From positions 41,656,951-41,720,950 of the forward strand of contig OY998178.1 of the NCBI GenBank assembly GCA_963921935.1: DNA of 64,000 nucleotides. Reading direction: 5' to 3'. The stretch is from Galeruca laticollis (lineage: Eukaryota; Arthropoda; Insecta; Coleoptera; Chrysomelidae). Position 1 is the first letter of the stretch, and each line of letters opens with the position of its first letter. The notes under the pieces are model-generated. The model was not told the DNA's origin and ran no database searches. It saw nothing but the letters and a program-made list of their open reading frames with translations. Position numbers and translations under genes: made by a program. Below are positions 12,721 to 22,880 of this stretch, in pieces.

Positions 12721-13068
12721 AAAAGGGAGGAGGGGGCTCAAACATGAATCGAATTATAATAAAAAATAATGTATTTTACTCTAGTACTAAATAATACTTA
12801 TACATTGTTTACAACAAAACATTGAGAACAAAATGTTGGGAAACTAAAAAGTTTTTCTAAAATAAAAAAAACATATTAAACTGAACACAGCCATCCTCTA
12901 ATTAGCAAAGTCAAATGTGACGAACATCCATCATGTTGAAAGTACATTTTACGCCTTTGTTCCAAGGGAATATTTTCTAATTATATATTAAGAAGTTGTC
13001 CGGCAAATACAGATATTTACCTAATGTATCTTCCACAAAATACGGTTCGAATATTCGATCCGATAAAA

Positions 13069-13505
13069 CCGCGGTATGCAGATGCCACAGTGCTGATAGC
13101 AGATAACATGAATGACCTCCAAAGACTTCTGGACATGGTAGGAATACATAGCCGGTTGATGGGGATTGACATCAATAAAAAAAGACAAAATTCCTAATAA
13201 TCACCCGTAAATTAGATGATTTCCAAAATGCAAAGCTATCATACAATAGTGAAGACATAGAACGGGTAACCAAGTTTAAATACCTGGGAACCTGGCTATG
13301 TGAAGACTGGTCTTCAGACGTGTAAATCAAGGGCCGGCTAGAGAAAGCGAGGAGCTCATTCATGAGATTCAAAAACGTCTTCATGAACTCTGCTTTCGAC
13401 CTCAATCTCAGAATAAGATTCACAAAATGCTACGTATGGTCCGTCCTATTGTATGGCATGGAAGGCTGGACTCTGAAGGTGAATACCATGAACAGACTGG
13501 AAAAT
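13069..13505 (+). pseudogene. Non-LTR retrotransposon RT C-terminal fragment
   Basis: Plus-strand reading gives an RT tail. PRYADATVLIADNMNDLQRL corresponds to the YADD box (second Asp read as Ala), followed by KFKYLGTWLCEDW and RIRFTKCYVWSVLLYGMEGW, the thumb region typical of LINEs of the RTE/Jockey-like groups. A frameshift lies near 13185 and a TAA interrupts it near 13323. The homology stops sharply at about 13505, where the Penelope copy PLE-B begins on the opposite strand, so this LINE was either the target or the truncation partner. Confidence 0.75.
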
Positions 13506-15110
13506 TGATTGAGTTATTTTCTTCAGCTTTTAATGTAAATTTAAGTTTTGGGTATAAATTATTAATATGGTTAAAAAATACATCTAATTGTCGTTCACTA
13601 CCCATAAAACAAGCTAATATGTCATCTACATATCTATACCAAGATAAGACATTTTTTGAAATATTACTGTCAAAGATTTTTTTTCTAATTGTCCATAAAA
13701 ATGTTTGCCAAAATTGGTGATATAGGGCTTCCCATTGGTAAATCATCATTTTGAATATATATATCTTATTATCAAAAGTGAAATAATTCTGATTAATACA
13801 TACATCAAATACATTAAGTATATCCGATATTATTCCTGGATTAATATTTTTATCTTCTAGTAATTTTCGTACAAGTACTAGACATTCTTTAGGAGGAATT
13901 TTAGTGAATATATTGATAACATCAAATGAAATCAGTTTAGAATTATCTTGCAATTTCAATGGTTTTAATTTTTTGATTAGTTCTATTGAATTTTTAATTG
14001 AGTATTTAGATGTATATCTGTAACTATTAAGTATATCGTTAAGTTTTTTTGCTAATACATTATTAGGAGTATTAACATAAGAAACTACAGGTCTAATTGG
14101 TTTCGTTATTTTATGTAATTTAACGGTTCCATATAATTGTGGAGAATGAGGATTTTTATGAACGATGGACTTCTTTTCATAATCATTTATCGAATAATTT
14201 AAATTATTCACAATATCTCTTACATTATTAGAGAACTTTTTTGTTGGGTCTGCTCTAAGAATTTGTACATCGCTAGATTCAATAAAGTTATATATCTTTG
14301 AATTACAATCATTAGTTGTCAATATGACAGTGGCGTTCCCCTTGTCAGATTTTGTTTAACTGTTAGGTTATTATTTTCTACTTTCTTTTTGATTGAATTT
14401 AAAACTGTAATGTCATTTTGTGTTTGACGTTTAACTTTTAACGGTTCAATATTTTTGATTGAATAGGCAATTTTTAATTTCTCATGAAGAAAATTATTTG
14501 AATTCGATTTTTAAGCTATTTCAGATTCTGTAGCTACTCGTATTATTTGTTTAATATTATTCGTGAATTTTGGTGGTATGCTGTACTCTAAACCTTTATT
14601 TAATAATTCTATTTCTCTATCTGTAAAATTAGTCTCTGAAAGGTTTTCAAATCATGGTGCAAAGTGTGTTGGTATGGAATTACTTACAGTTTCATGATGT
14701 TTATAGTATTGAACTCTATGTTGTGTGTGTTCAAGGTTTTGTAGCTTTTGTTCTTGTTTCATGAATTTTTTGTGCTTCATCGTGCTGACACTTTCTCTGA
14801 TTTTGTCATCTAAACAGTCAAATTCTACTGGATGTAGATGGAACATGAGTTCAGAATGTACAACTTTTATGTAGTTGTCTAAGGAATCTGTAATTTTAAA
14901 CCATTTTTTACATTCTTCTTTGAGCCATACTCGTTGAGTACATTTTATAGCTTTTTGTGCTTGAGGTGTTTTAGAATGGCATTTTATATTTTTATAATTT
15001 GGTATTACCTTTTTCTCTAAAGCATTCTTGGTTAAACCAAATGTTTTGTGATGCTTTGTAACGTTTTTGTAGTAACTTACAAATTATAAATTACAAATAT
15101 TTCCTGGGTG
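13506..15110 (-). pseudogene. Penelope-like element ORF (copy PLE-B)
   Basis: Minus-strand Penelope polyprotein without its C-terminus. The N-terminal part (about 15070-14340) contains HPVEFDCLDDKIRESVSTMK, shared with PLE-C. The RT part (14322-13506) contains PQLYGTVKLHK, motif A SFDVINIFTKIP and the catalytic box YRYVDDILAC. The conserved PMGSPISPILANIF segment is shifted out of frame by an insertion near 13765 and restored by a deletion near 13690. Stops also occur near 14514 and 14355. The frame ends within ENNSINF, just before the expected LDL motif; the GIY-YIG endonuclease is missing. It is head-to-head with PLE-C across about 15.1-15.5 kb. Confidence 0.88.
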
Positions 15111-15761
15111 AAACTATCTCGTTCCTGTTCGTTCCTGGTCTCCATTGGGAAATTTGGAGAATACTGCGTTCTGTTTACTTAAAAAAAATAAACTTTGCAT
15201 TTGGTGTTTGATTATTTACTTCTATCAAATTTACGCACGTATTTTCTATTTTTCTACGATGTTTTTATAATTAGATTAAATTTCTTGCAGGTACATTTCT
15301 TATTTCAAGGTAGATAGCTCATTAGTAATTAGTAATATTGTCTAGCCAAAATAATTATTAAATATCAGATAGGCTTCAAATGATATGTAACTTCTGTCAT
15401 TCTGACGATGATATTTAATATCGAAGCAATTGTCAATTATCTTAGAATTTTTAAAATCTTTTCAATATATTGTGTGATTAACTAGAAACAATAAGTTTCA
15501 TTTAAAACAGTAAAATGAGTAGATTCCACGAAGTATGGGTCGAGATAGTTAATTTCATTAAAAAATCTTCGAAAGAAGATTTGACCCTACTGTACAAGAA
15601 GTTACTACAAAAACGTTACAAAGCATCACAAAACATTTGGTTTAACAAAGAATGCATTAGAAAAAAGGTAATATAAATATAAAATGCAATTCTAAAACAC
15701 CTCAAGCTCAAAAAGCTATAAAATGTGCTTAACGAGTATGGCTCAAAGAAAAATGTAAAAA

Positions 15762-16208
15762 ATGGTTTACTCCTTAGACAACTACTTAAAATTTGTACAT
15801 TCTGAACTCACGTTCCAACTACATCCAGTAGAATTTGACTGTTTAGATGACAAAATCAGAGAAAGTGTCAGCACTATGAAGCACAAGAAATTTGAGAAAC
15901 AAAAACTGCAGAAACTTGAACACACAAAACATAGAATTCAGTACTCTAAACATCATAAAACTGTAAGTAATTACATACCAACACACTTTGCACCACGATT
16001 TGAAAACCTCTCAGACACTAATTTTACAGATAGTGAAATCGAATTTTTAAATAAAGGTTTAAAATACAGCATACCACCAAAATTCACGAATTATATTAAA
16101 CAAATAATAGCTACAGAATCTGAAATAACTTTAAAATCTAATTCAAATAATTTTCTTTATGAGAAATTAAAAATTGCCAATTTAATCAAAAATATTGAAC
16201 CGTCATAA
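15762..16208 (+). pseudogene. Penelope-like N-terminal ORF fragment
   Basis: Encodes the N-terminal region upstream of RT: LHPVEFDCLDDKIRESVSTM, then YIPTHFAPRFENLSDTNFTD and ATESEITLKSNSNNFLYEKL. It is the intact-frame counterpart of the same segment in PLE-B (14846-14400, opposite strand). A possible true start lies upstream at 15515 (MSRFHEVWVEIVNF), separated by stops near 15675 and 15720. The domain is characteristic of Penelope elements; its precise function is unknown to me. Confidence 0.75.
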
Positions 16209-16280
16209 GTTAAACGTCAAGCAAATAATGACATTACAGTTTCAAATTCAATCAAAAAGAAAATAGGAAATAATAATAGT

Positions 16281-16472
16281 GTTTTAAATGAAACTCACCG
16301 TTTCTAGTTAATTCCACAATATAATAAAAATTGTTGAAAATTCTAAAAAATTGACAATTGTTTCGATAAATCAATATCATCGAAACAATTGTCAATTTTT
16401 TAGAATTTTCAACAATTTTTATTATATTGTGGAATTAACTAGAAACTAGAAACCGTGAGTTTCATTTAAAAC
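16281..16472. repeat. Inverted repeat with perfect 67-bp arms inside PLE-C
   Basis: Arms 16301-16367 and 16379-16445 are exact reverse complements around an 11-nt loop. Similarity extends outwards (16281-16300 against about 16453-16472) after a 7-base insertion CTAGAAA on the right. The arms contain Penelope terminal-repeat sequence, so this is an inverted junction of two terminal repeats. Confidence 0.93.
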
Positions 16473-17369
16473 ACTAATATGAGTAGATTCCACCAAGTAA
16501 GGGTCGAGACAGTTAATTTCAGGAAATAATAACCTAACAGTTACAAAATCTGACAAGGGGAACGCTACTGTCATATTGACAACTAATGATTATAATTCAA
16601 AGATATATAACTTTATAGAATATGCGATGTACAAGTTCTTAGAGTAGACCCAACAAAAAAGTTCTCTAATAATGTAAGAGATATTGTGAATAATTCAAAT
16701 TATCTTTTAAGTGATTACGAAAAGAAGTCCATCGTTCATAAAAATCCTCATTCTGCACAATTATATGGAACCGTTAAATTAGGTACTTGACACCAAACAT
16801 TCATTAACCCCTAACACAGAACTAGAAGTACTACATATTTGTGAAAATAAACAAGAACTGGATTTCCTTGAAGAGTTAGACATTAGAAGACACTTAAGAG
16901 ACCCACAATATGAAATCGGAAATCGTCAATGAACAGCTGAAACTAGGGAGTTCTCCACTATTAAACCGTCTTCTTAAGTAATAATTGTAAAGATCAGCAG
17001 ATATAGTTTTCCATGGTTACCTATCAGGATATCCCCATAGGGCTAATAATATTAAAATTTTGATATTTGTAATGTCAATTCTTTTTTCTATTCATATATC
17101 TATGCGAAACCAGTCATGGGATAGTTAATTTCTTGGTCTAGCCAAACATAATTATTAAACATCAGATAGACATCACATGAAATGTAACTTCTGTTATTTT
17201 GACGATAATAATCATTTACCGAAAAAAATGCCTATTTCTTAAAATTTTTATTTACAACAGTAATATGAGTAGATTCCACAAAGAAGAGTCGAAACCGTAA
17301 ACTCAATTATATTTTTGGTTTTTATTTATACACTTCATATTAAATTGCAAAATCTAATGGTGTCTTTTT

Positions 17370-17756
17370 ACCTCTTACCTCACTATCTTTAAGTCTTCTT
17401 CTTTTGTCCAATCTCTCTAATCTTTCCACATCGTCAGTTTTTTTTTGAACTTTTTGGGATTTGTGTTCCATATTTTGAGATGGAACCTAGTCGGGATGAT
17501 TTTGGTCACATGATACAAACTTCTTTAATTAACGTTTAGCATAAAAAATTCTTTTCAAGAATGGTACTTATTTCAAGGCTTACCTGTAATAAAATGCCTA
17601 CTGCAGACCCTCTGGTTTAGTTTCGCCTCCGTTTTTCCATAATTCGTTTTTGTCAGTAACAAATTTAAAGTTTAAAATGGTGGGCGCTGAAAAGAATCTC
17701 ACATCATCCCTTTTGGAAGGACTTCCACAATCAACTACAAGACACGTATGTGGCAT
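17370..17756 (-). pseudogene. Degenerate THAP-type zinc-finger gene, two exons
   Basis: Minus-strand ATG at 17756 opens with MPHTCLVVDCGSPSKRDDVR then FFSAP, matching the start of THAP DNA-binding domains (Met-Pro, C-x4-C, then FF-x-x-P). The exon runs to a consensus donor (ACAG/GTAAGC) near 17587. A second exon at about 17530-17390 reads DQNHPD, a stop, then VPSQNMEHKSQKVQKK: the usual NPDW-x-PS block at the end of THAP domains, with the Trp codon now TAG. It ends at another donor-like GAG/GTAAGAG near 17371. A second TAG and a probable frameshift occur in exon 1. It could be a host gene relic or a P-element-like/THAP transposon relic. Confidence 0.6.
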
Positions 17757-17944
17757 TTACAATTAAAAATAACACTTATAATGTCAATAAATAAAAAAAC
17801 AACTAGAGTTTAGTCAGAAAACAATCAGGCAATGCACTCCCTTACAAGATTATAACTTTGGTTGCCCACTCTATCAAAATGGTGTTTATAAAAAATTTTA
17901 TACAAATTTTTACAGTGGGACATGGGCTTAACCACTTAATTGAA

Positions 17945-18310
17945 ATAAAATTGTTTTATTATTTAATCTTGCTGCTAGTAGCACAAACTTCATTATCGTG
18001 AGCAAGAATTCACTTCATCCTCGTGACATTTATGCAAACATACTCTCCGTTACATCATAACGCCGATTACGTTGTAGAGATAGCAGAAGGAGCATGTATT
18101 TCTACTCTGCTACACCCTCTGTTTATTCTCGTATCCTAATACACAAACGGTTTAAACAGACAATAACGTAAGGAAAAACCACACACACACACACACACTT
18201 CTTGTCCGATTCGATGATACTGACTGTTTTTGCTGTTTTAAACCAGTGAGTACAATTAATATTGTGTCGTCCATCTCTTTATAGTGTAGTGGCCTTGTCA
18301 GAGTTAGGTA
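17945..18310 (-). repeat. Interspersed repeat R1, copy 1
   Basis: Reverse-strand copy of an unclassified repeat found at least seven times here. Shared landmarks are CTCACGAGGATGAA, ATAAGGTGATCGGCGTGATG, TATTAGGATACGAGAATAA, AAACAGTATCATCGGATCGG and GAGATGGACGC. This copy carries a (CA)n run at 18179-18198 where others have a GT-rich tract. No coding capacity is visible. Confidence 0.75.
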
Positions 18311-18589
18311 CCTAGCCCTACTTATGTGTAAACGAAACTAGTTATAGCGACAATTAAATCTGCGTTGCTAAGGAAAACTTCGAAGTAATCAAATATATGT
18401 CAATTTAATTTTGTGATTTGATTCAAAAATTGCGAACTCAGTGATTGTTTAGTAGTTATTTTGTAAAATATAAAGTTAAAAAATGTCTGATTCCTAGTTT
18501 TCTCTGACTCTTGATATAAAGGAAATGTAACTTATGTTCAATAAAATATTCTAAAATCAAATATCTTCCTTTATCTATATGTATATATA

Positions 18590-18640
18590 TCCGGGAAAAA
18601 AGTACTCACTTTTTTCCCGTGGGAAAAAAGTAATTTCGTG
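18590..18640. repeat. Short imperfect hairpin
   Basis: CCGGGAAAAAAGTACTCACT is followed by TTTTTCCCGTGGGAAAAAAGTA, giving overlapping inverted copies of GGGAAAAAAGT. It may be a remnant of a small palindromic element; no function can be assigned. Confidence 0.45.
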
Positions 18641-19428
18641 AAAAGTTGTATTTTGTCACCTGTCAACAGAGATAAAATGTCAAATTTTTTTCCTGTCACA
18701 GAAAAAATAAATTAATTTGGGTATTTTTTTCAATAACTTCTCCATTTTTTCTTGCTTTTCTTTTTCAGACTTCTTTCTTTCCCACCCACTAAGTTTTCTA
18801 CTTCCTTCACTTCCACTCATTGTTTTCGATAAAATGATAAACAAGACAAAAATACCGCAACTGATAGATATTGTTTCAATTGACGATTACTGCCAGCGAC
18901 TGAACTAACTCAACTGACTACCTTCAATTTTTAAAATAAATGTTTCCAAACTTTACCAATTTTTTTTGTAAACTTTGATGTTGCGTTTCCAATCACCCTT
19001 TGACAGTTTTTTTGTTTTGGGGAGCGCAAGGCGCACGTGGCGGTACTTTGCATATTACATATACATATAAATAAAATATACTGCGCCTGGCGGTCAGGGA
19101 AGCGTGGCGAGCATCAGAGTGCCGACATACACATGTCTGCACCATATGTGGCCAAGGTCAATACGCGCATGCGAGTCACGAGACGTTGCATTGTTTAATA
19201 TCATTGGCTGTATGATTCCCGCTTTGACGCCTTTAGACCTTCAGGGGAGTGGTAAAGAAAGGTTGTTAGCATAAACAAATAATATATTTTATTTTGTCTA
19301 TGATTGTTTGTTTGGACACAGCATAGTAAAATTAGGCTGTGATTTGGATGTTTAGTGATTTTGTTATTGGTTTAATCATTGTGTTGTGATTTGTACGTGC
19401 TTCTTTTATTTAGACTTTATTAAAAACT

Positions 19429-19495
19429 ATGTCTCCACAACGGTGCTTTTTATGTAATGTGATTGGTCCTAATTTGAATTTTCATAGGTCTACAG
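19429..19495 (+). CDS. Possible first coding exon of an unknown gene
   Basis: An ATG at 19429 starts MSPQRCFLCNVIGPNLNFHR, with a C-x2-C pair and a later His, and reaches a donor-like TCTACAG/GTATAT at 19496. The preceding 250 bp look like an ordinary untranslated leader. The pattern resembles first exons of zinc-finger (THAP- or ZAD-like) proteins, but 22 codons cannot prove it, and no following exon was found. If real, the DD82E transposon lies in its first intron. Confidence 0.25.
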
Positions 19496-19636
19496 GTATA
19501 TAAAAATAAATTCCGTATGAAAACAAATCATGCCATGAGGTACTCCGTCGTCATTTAATTTGTCAATATGTATGGCTATATTTAGTGTGTAGATATCGGA
19601 GAAATGATTTATAAAAATAATAACTCTAGCTCACTA

Positions 19637-22090
19637 TCTCGATAGTCGAAATTGTGTAAAGTGAGTCAGAGCTATCTAATCAACACTTTGGTTAAAGCGC
19701 AGTTGCCATATGTATTCTAGAGAGAAATGCTGTATTTTATAAATACACTTCAAATCCATTGTGTCAATATTTCAGGTACAAAAGATGCAATGTAATTAAG
19801 TCAATACCAATTTAATATATTTATTTCAAATTTCAAGCAGACTAATAATAATTAGTTTACTTGAAATGTGAAATAAAGTGTTTATGTATATTTCTTGAAC
19901 GCAAAGTTTGTTGTGAAAAACTCGCCGATTTGACAATGTTGGAGAGTCGCTTCAATGTTCCGGCTTTGAGAACGAGATAGATAGATCGAGCTACGCGAAT
20001 GAGACAGTGATAGTAAACAGTTATGTGAGGTGTTTATTCTCTTCATGAGCGTAACATCAGTATTTGTGTTGTGGTTTTGTGTGATAAATCGGTTATTATT
20101 GGTATTTATTGTAATATTTATATCGGTATATTTAGTGACAATAATGGCGGAGTGTAGCGGTGTTGGCGATAAAAAACAGCGTCGTAACAATTTAATTCGG
20201 GAAGAAAAAGTCCTCATATTAAATGTGTACGAAGGACTGCGTGCCATGGACAAACAGTTGGGTGTTAGTGACGCTGTGATTAAGTGCAGTTATTTAACTA
20301 AAGTTTCTGAGAGTACTATATACAATATTCTAAAGAAATCGCGGGACGGATCTTTGACAAGAGAACGAGGTGAAAACTGTAAACCGGAAAGTAGGGGAAA
20401 AAAGAAAATTGTTTTGGACGACCAAACACGGAATGCTATACGTAGGGAAATACATTCTTTTTATTTTAGGAATGAAATCCCCTCGGTAGCTAAATTGAGC
20501 AAGGTAATAGAAGCTGATGATACTTTACCAAACATCAGTGATAAAGTTTTGAGACGAACTTTAAAATTAATGAATTTTCGTTACCAAACAAGAAGTAGAA
20601 ACAGTGCCTTAATTGAAGGAAATGACATTGTGGAATGGAGGAGAAATTATTTAAAACAGATACGACAGTTTCGTAACGAAGGACGGCACATATATTATCT
20701 TGACGAAACATGGTTAAATGAAGGCCACACTGTGTCAAAAGTGTGGCAAGACATGAATATACGAAGCAATCGACAAGCCTTTATGGAGGGTTTCTCTTCC
20801 GGTTTAAAAGCTCCCTCTGGGAAAGGACGTCGACTGATTATCACTCACATTGGCAGCGAGGAAGGATTTGTAGAAGGTGAATTACTAAGTTTTCAGTCCA
20901 AAAAAACTGTCGATTACCATGAAGAGATGGATGGTAACCGGTTTGAAACATGGTTTAGATCAATTTTAACAAAGGTAACTCCTGCTTCAGTGATAGTTAT
21001 GGATAATGCTTCATACCACTCTCGTCGACTGGAGCAAATACCTACTTCAGCTAGCCGCCAGAGGGTTATACTTGATTGGTTAGAGAGTAAAAGCATTCCG
21101 CACAACGAGGCAATGCTAAAAGTTGAATTATTATCTCTCGTACGGAAACATAAAAGCAGTTATATTAAGTACGTTGTCGATGAAATGGCGAAAGATTTCA
21201 ACGTCTCAGTTGTTAGACTTCCTCCCTACCACTGTGAGTTAAACCCCATCGAGCTGGTTTGGGCCCAAGTGAAAAATTATGTTGCGAGAAAAAACAGTAC
21301 ATTCAAAATGGCTGACGTTGAGAAACTGTTTGACGAGGCGCTGCATACCGTTACTGCTGAGAGTTGGCGTAAATGTATTCAACACGTATTAAAAGAAGAA
21401 ATAAAGTTTTGGGATTTAGACATACGTGTAGAAGTAATGACGGAACCACTCATTATCGATATAGGAGGAGAAACCGATGATTCTGAGGAGTCGTCAGGGA
21501 GTGATACCGCTTCCAGTTAGTCAGACATTTTACAAGTGACCTCGCAACATACCTAAACTTATTGGTAATTTATTTTGGTCTTGACAAACAACTTTTTTTT
21601 AGTTTTAGTAGTAGTAAGTTGGAATTGACTTTTAAACATTTTTTTATTTTGTTTTAACTTACTTATGAACAACTTGTGATAAGTTATTATTAAAGTTAAA
21701 AATTGAAATTCCAGATATTTCAGTATTCGCACCCTTAAACTATGATACGCTCATGGAGTTCACTTCAAATCGGTAGATAACCGATGACGTCACTTTACAG
21801 AATTTCGACTATCGACTTTTTTATATACATCTTATTATAGCTCATCCTTAAAAATGTGTATTATTCTTGGTAACACCCTGTATATACATAATGATACCTA
21901 CCATAATAATTTCGTATTTCTGTTCTCTCAAATTTAAACGCCAGAGCGTACAAGAACATTTTCTATTTATTTTTTATTTAGGACTATTAAGAACCCTTCA
22001 AAAATGATGCGCTCATGAAGTTCGCTTCTGCAACTGATTTTATGGACAGTAAGAGCGATGAGTCACTTTACAGAATTTCGACTATCGAGT
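19637..22090 (+). mobile_element. Tc1/mariner-superfamily element, DD82E type
   Basis: The left end reads CTCGATAGTCGAAATT then TGTAAAGTGA (19638-19665). The right end, reverse-complemented from about 22091, reads the same with two mismatches over roughly 28 bp. An inner second copy of the right terminus lies at 21783-21815, so the right end is duplicated (about 21735-21815 and 22000-22090). TA dinucleotides flank the ends, but the exact boundary is uncertain by one base. It carries one uninterrupted transposase gene. Confidence 0.8.
20144..21520 (+). CDS. DDE transposase, IS630/Tc1/mariner superfamily (DD82E)
   Basis: An open frame of 458 codons from the ATG at 20144. An upstream in-frame ATG at 20030 would add 38 hydrophobic residues unlike a transposase N-terminus, so I prefer 20144. 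Residues 15-80 form a helix-turn-helix region (VSESTIYNILKKSRDG). The catalytic triad is D187 (YYLDETWLN), D287 (VIVMDNASYH) and E370 (CELNPIELVW), with 82 residues between the last two, against 34-41 in classical mariner/Tc1. The tail is acidic (TDDSEESSGSD). No stop or frameshift is present, so it may be recent. A DD82E family has been reported under the name Sailor, which I recall but cannot check here. A tail fragment of a related enzyme lies at 34630. Confidence 0.9.
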   Translation: MAECSGVGDKKQRRNNLIREEKVLILNVYEGLRAMDKQLGVSDAVIKCSYLTKVSESTIYNILKKSRDGSLTRERGENCKPESRGKKKIVLDDQTRNAIRREIHSFYFRNEIPSVAKLSKVIEADDTLPNISDKVLRRTLKLMNFRYQTRSRNSALIEGNDIVEWRRNYLKQIRQFRNEGRHIYYLDETWLNEGHTVSKVWQDMNIRSNRQAFMEGFSSGLKAPSGKGRRLIITHIGSEEGFVEGELLSFQSKKTVDYHEEMDGNRFETWFRSILTKVTPASVIVMDNASYHSRRLEQIPTSASRQRVILDWLESKSIPHNEAMLKVELLSLVRKHKSSYIKYVVDEMAKDFNVSVVRLPPYHCELNPIELVWAQVKNYVARKNSTFKMADVEKLFDEALHTVTAESWRKCIQHVLKEEIKFWDLDIRVEVMTEPLIIDIGGETDDSEESSGSDTASS

Positions 22091-22800
22091 ATATATATTT
22101 CATGTTTATCTACTTCATTTCTATTCCTTTTGAAGTAACTTAGACAACTATAATAGACGTTATTTGAGATTTATGTTAGAAATGAAAAAAAATCTAATTA
22201 CATAATTGCACTTTATTTGTTCAAATCAAAAATCAGACACGAAGTTTTTGTTCACTCAAATATCTTCGTTTAAAAATATTACAGGCAACAAATACAGCAC
22301 TTGCGCATAACTAACATGGCCACACAGAGTATAGTCGGACCTCTCACTCTTAATAGAACGCATATCGCTTATTGGAGATATAGGCAGTATATTTTATTTA
22401 TTACGTATATGGCAAATTAGCATATTTATCTCTGGCGGCATCCCGTCACTGCCGCAAATCAGCAAAAAGAGATTTGTCTATAGTTACCACAATACCGCAT
22501 TGATAAATAATCAAAATATATGGATGTAAAGCGGTGCTTTTCAATCTATCCAAGTATTCAAACCCGGCCGACTGAAATAATGATGTCTCTATTCACTAAT
22601 GTTGTCAATAAAATTTTGTTTAATATTGGTGCCTTACAACACATTCGATCTCCACGAAAAAAATACGTATACAGCAAAAATAATTTGCACGAATTGTAAC
22701 TATCGTTAGTGGTTAGTCCGGTCAGTCGGCACCTATTTCTTTCACGGCTCCCTAGGCTATAGCCTAGTCAGCCTATTGGATAATATGGCACTGTTTACAA
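22091..22800. other. Unassigned stretch between DD82E element and LINE
   Basis: AT-rich sequence with no recognisable gene. A short palindrome, CCTAGGCTATAGCCTAG, lies near 22752. The LINE 3' end is probably near 22800-22870, but no poly-A or clear microsatellite tail fixes it. Confidence 0.4.
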
Positions 22801-22880
22801 ACTTAGCTTAAAATAAATTGAGATTTAAAAAGATGGTAGCACTATAGAATTATAAGACACTAATCAAGTACAACACCAGA

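Larger units (their letters stand above)
15341..17300 (+). mobile_element. Penelope-like element, internally deleted (copy PLE-C)
   Basis: Plus-strand copy bounded by direct terminal repeats: about 15343-15560 and 17134-17295 share TCTAGCCAAA, AACTTCTGT and ATGAGTAGATTCCAC segments. A third copy of the same segment lies internally (about 16379-16525). The coding part holds the N-terminal domain (15762-16208), a shifted central part with PHSAQLYGTVKL near 16750-16785, and then a jump directly to a C-terminal tail (NTELEVLHICENKQ, about 16815-16930). RT palm and GIY-YIG endonuclease are therefore deleted. Confidence 0.8.
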
